Assembly: GCA_026184775.1 (NCBI GenBank)
Contig: JANCYW010000004.1
Coordinates: 62,001-126,000 of the forward strand
DNA length: 64,000 nt
DNA from: Cyanidium caldarium
Lineage: Eukaryota; Rhodophyta; Bangiophyceae; Cyanidiales; Cyanidiaceae
Direction of reading: 5' to 3'
The position numbers and the translations under genes were made by a program. This document shows, piece by piece, positions 63,273 through 64,000 of the stretch (position 1 is the first letter of the stretch; each line of letters starts with the position of its first letter). Below the pieces are notes generated by a model. That model worked only from the letters and a program-made list of their open reading frames with translations, was not told the origin of the DNA and made no database searches.

Positions 63273-64000
63273 ATGTCGCACGGCTGGAGCACGCTGGCGG
63301 GCAGGTGGGCGACGACGCTGTTCGCTCGAAGATGGTCCGGGCGCCTCGCTGCAGAAACCATGCAGCGACAAGCCGCCAGCGTCAGCACGCTCATCGAGGC
63401 GTATACCTCTCGATTACGAAGAACACCGGCACTGGGATCGGAGCTTTACCGACCAACCTCAGAACGTCGTCTACCGTCTCATCCTCTTCCCGTTCCCCGC
63501 ATCCCGCGACGGCGACTCACCGACGGGACGCGGTCGGCCGAGACCGTGGCCGCATTGCGCGAGGAGCATCTCTCCGACGTGCACAAACTGGAAGGTGTGG
63601 TGCAAACCGCCAAGATTGGTCTGCCGAGCATCCTCCGCACGCAAGACTCGATGATGGCGCAGCAGCTGACCGCGGAGCTGTACGAGGCCGATCGGCTGGC
63701 CAGGGAGGCGCGCGCCGAACTGGATCAGGCGTTGGACGCGACACTCTCTTTAGAACGTTTGGCCGCAGTATACGAGACCACCGATACGCTGCGACGCACC
63801 TGCAATTTCTTGTCGGTGGTGCCGCCGGCGGACACCCTGCCGGCCGGCACCGACCGCATGCCTGGCAAACCGTCGCGCACCGCGCGCGGCAAGCGCCAGC
63901 AGACGCTGGAGATGCAGGAGGCGGCGGCGCTGGAGCGCGAGCGACTGACGGTCACCCAAGTGGATGGCGGCGATGCGGTGCCGCTGTCACGCTCGCGCAC
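63273..64000 (+). CDS. Probable COG-complex subunit (COG5-like), 5' part
   Basis: A frame that begins with ATG at 63273 and stays open to the window edge (242 codons). The first 75 residues are Arg/Pro/Ser-rich; from about 85 the protein is a continuous heptad-like coil (VAALREEHLSDVHKLEGVV, SMMAQQLTAELYEADRLA, SLERLAAVYETTDTLRRTCNFLSV). The last segment resembles the COG5 stretch with ARLQ..CDLLRRIIRIL, a Golgi tethering-complex subunit. The assignment to COG5 over other tethering subunits is tentative. The gene continues beyond the window. Confidence 0.4.
   Translation, partial: MSHGWSTLAGRWATTLFARRWSGRLAAETMQRQAASVSTLIEAYTSRLRRTPALGSELYRPTSERRLPSHPLPVPRIPRRRLTDGTRSAETVAALREEHLSDVHKLEGVVQTAKIGLPSILRTQDSMMAQQLTAELYEADRLAREARAELDQALDATLSLERLAAVYETTDTLRRTCNFLSVVPPADTLPAGTDRMPGKPSRTARGKRQQTLEMQEAAALERERLTVTQVDGGDAVPLSRSR

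Noticed and set aside
1-64000. Bacterial origin of the DNA (many uninterrupted frames, high GC)
   Set aside because: Spliceosomal introns, tubulin, kinetochore, MICOS, peroxisome and ER genes, and the absence of ribosome-binding sites or operons, show a eukaryotic nuclear genome.

Overview
The window is nuclear DNA of a GC-rich, compact, intron-poor photosynthetic eukaryote, most likely a unicellular alga. Plastid or carotenoid functions (a PsbP-domain protein with a twin-Arg lumen signal, prolycopene isomerase CRTISO, a plastid-type thioredoxin leader) sit next to purely eukaryotic genes (gamma-tubulin, MIS12, FANCD2, MIC10, PEX11, AVL9, glucosidase II beta, SLC9-type exchanger). About 42 protein genes fill 64 kb on both strands. 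Only two need an intron (84 and 95 bp), both with GT-AG ends and an exact CTAAC branch site. Convergent neighbours can be 6, 11 or 23 bp apart. This fits a small unicellular red alga or another picoalga. Phenylalanine near the start of two plastid leaders leans towards the red lineage, but I cannot settle the clade from sequence alone.

Layout. 1-10.7 kb: 3' part of FANCD2, then MIS12 and gamma-tubulin from a shared divergent promoter, a SAP-SAP-SmD2 fusion, an oxysterol-binding protein and a thioredoxin. 11.1-16.2 kb: a four-gene cluster of secreted orphan proteins (A1-B1-B2-A2). B2 carries a complete Hedgehog-type Hog/Hint autoprocessing domain, and its neighbour B1 is the same N-terminal domain without Hog. 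16.2-25.4 kb: DFR/CCR-like reductase, trehalose-6-phosphate phosphatase, ATP-type PEP carboxykinase, Na+/H+ exchanger, CMC2 and glucosidase II beta. 25.5-28.7 kb: two orphans, PsbP-domain protein, MIC10 and a G-patch protein. 29.3-34.9 kb: tandem ABCG half-transporters sharing an almost identical 1.2-kb central tract inside diverged flanks, which is the mark of recent gene conversion.

34.9-48 kb: PQ-loop protein, small orphan, ClpS-like protein, AVL9, LIM protein and a 2,507-aa BRCT/SANT-like giant. 48.2-64 kb: AATF/BFR2 (one intron), ZNG1 GTPase, PEX11, CRTISO, animal-type R2R3 MYB, a five-TM prominin/tweety-like protein, membrane PDI, TLC-domain protein, Kelch-BTB protein and the start of a probable COG-complex subunit.

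The best candidate for an undescribed system is the secreted A/B/Hog cluster at 11.2-16.2 kb. Next are the SAP-SmD2 fusion, the gamma-tubulin with insertions in the T5 and M loops, and the ABCG conversion tract. I saw no rRNA, tRNA, CRISPR, transposon or virus-like element.
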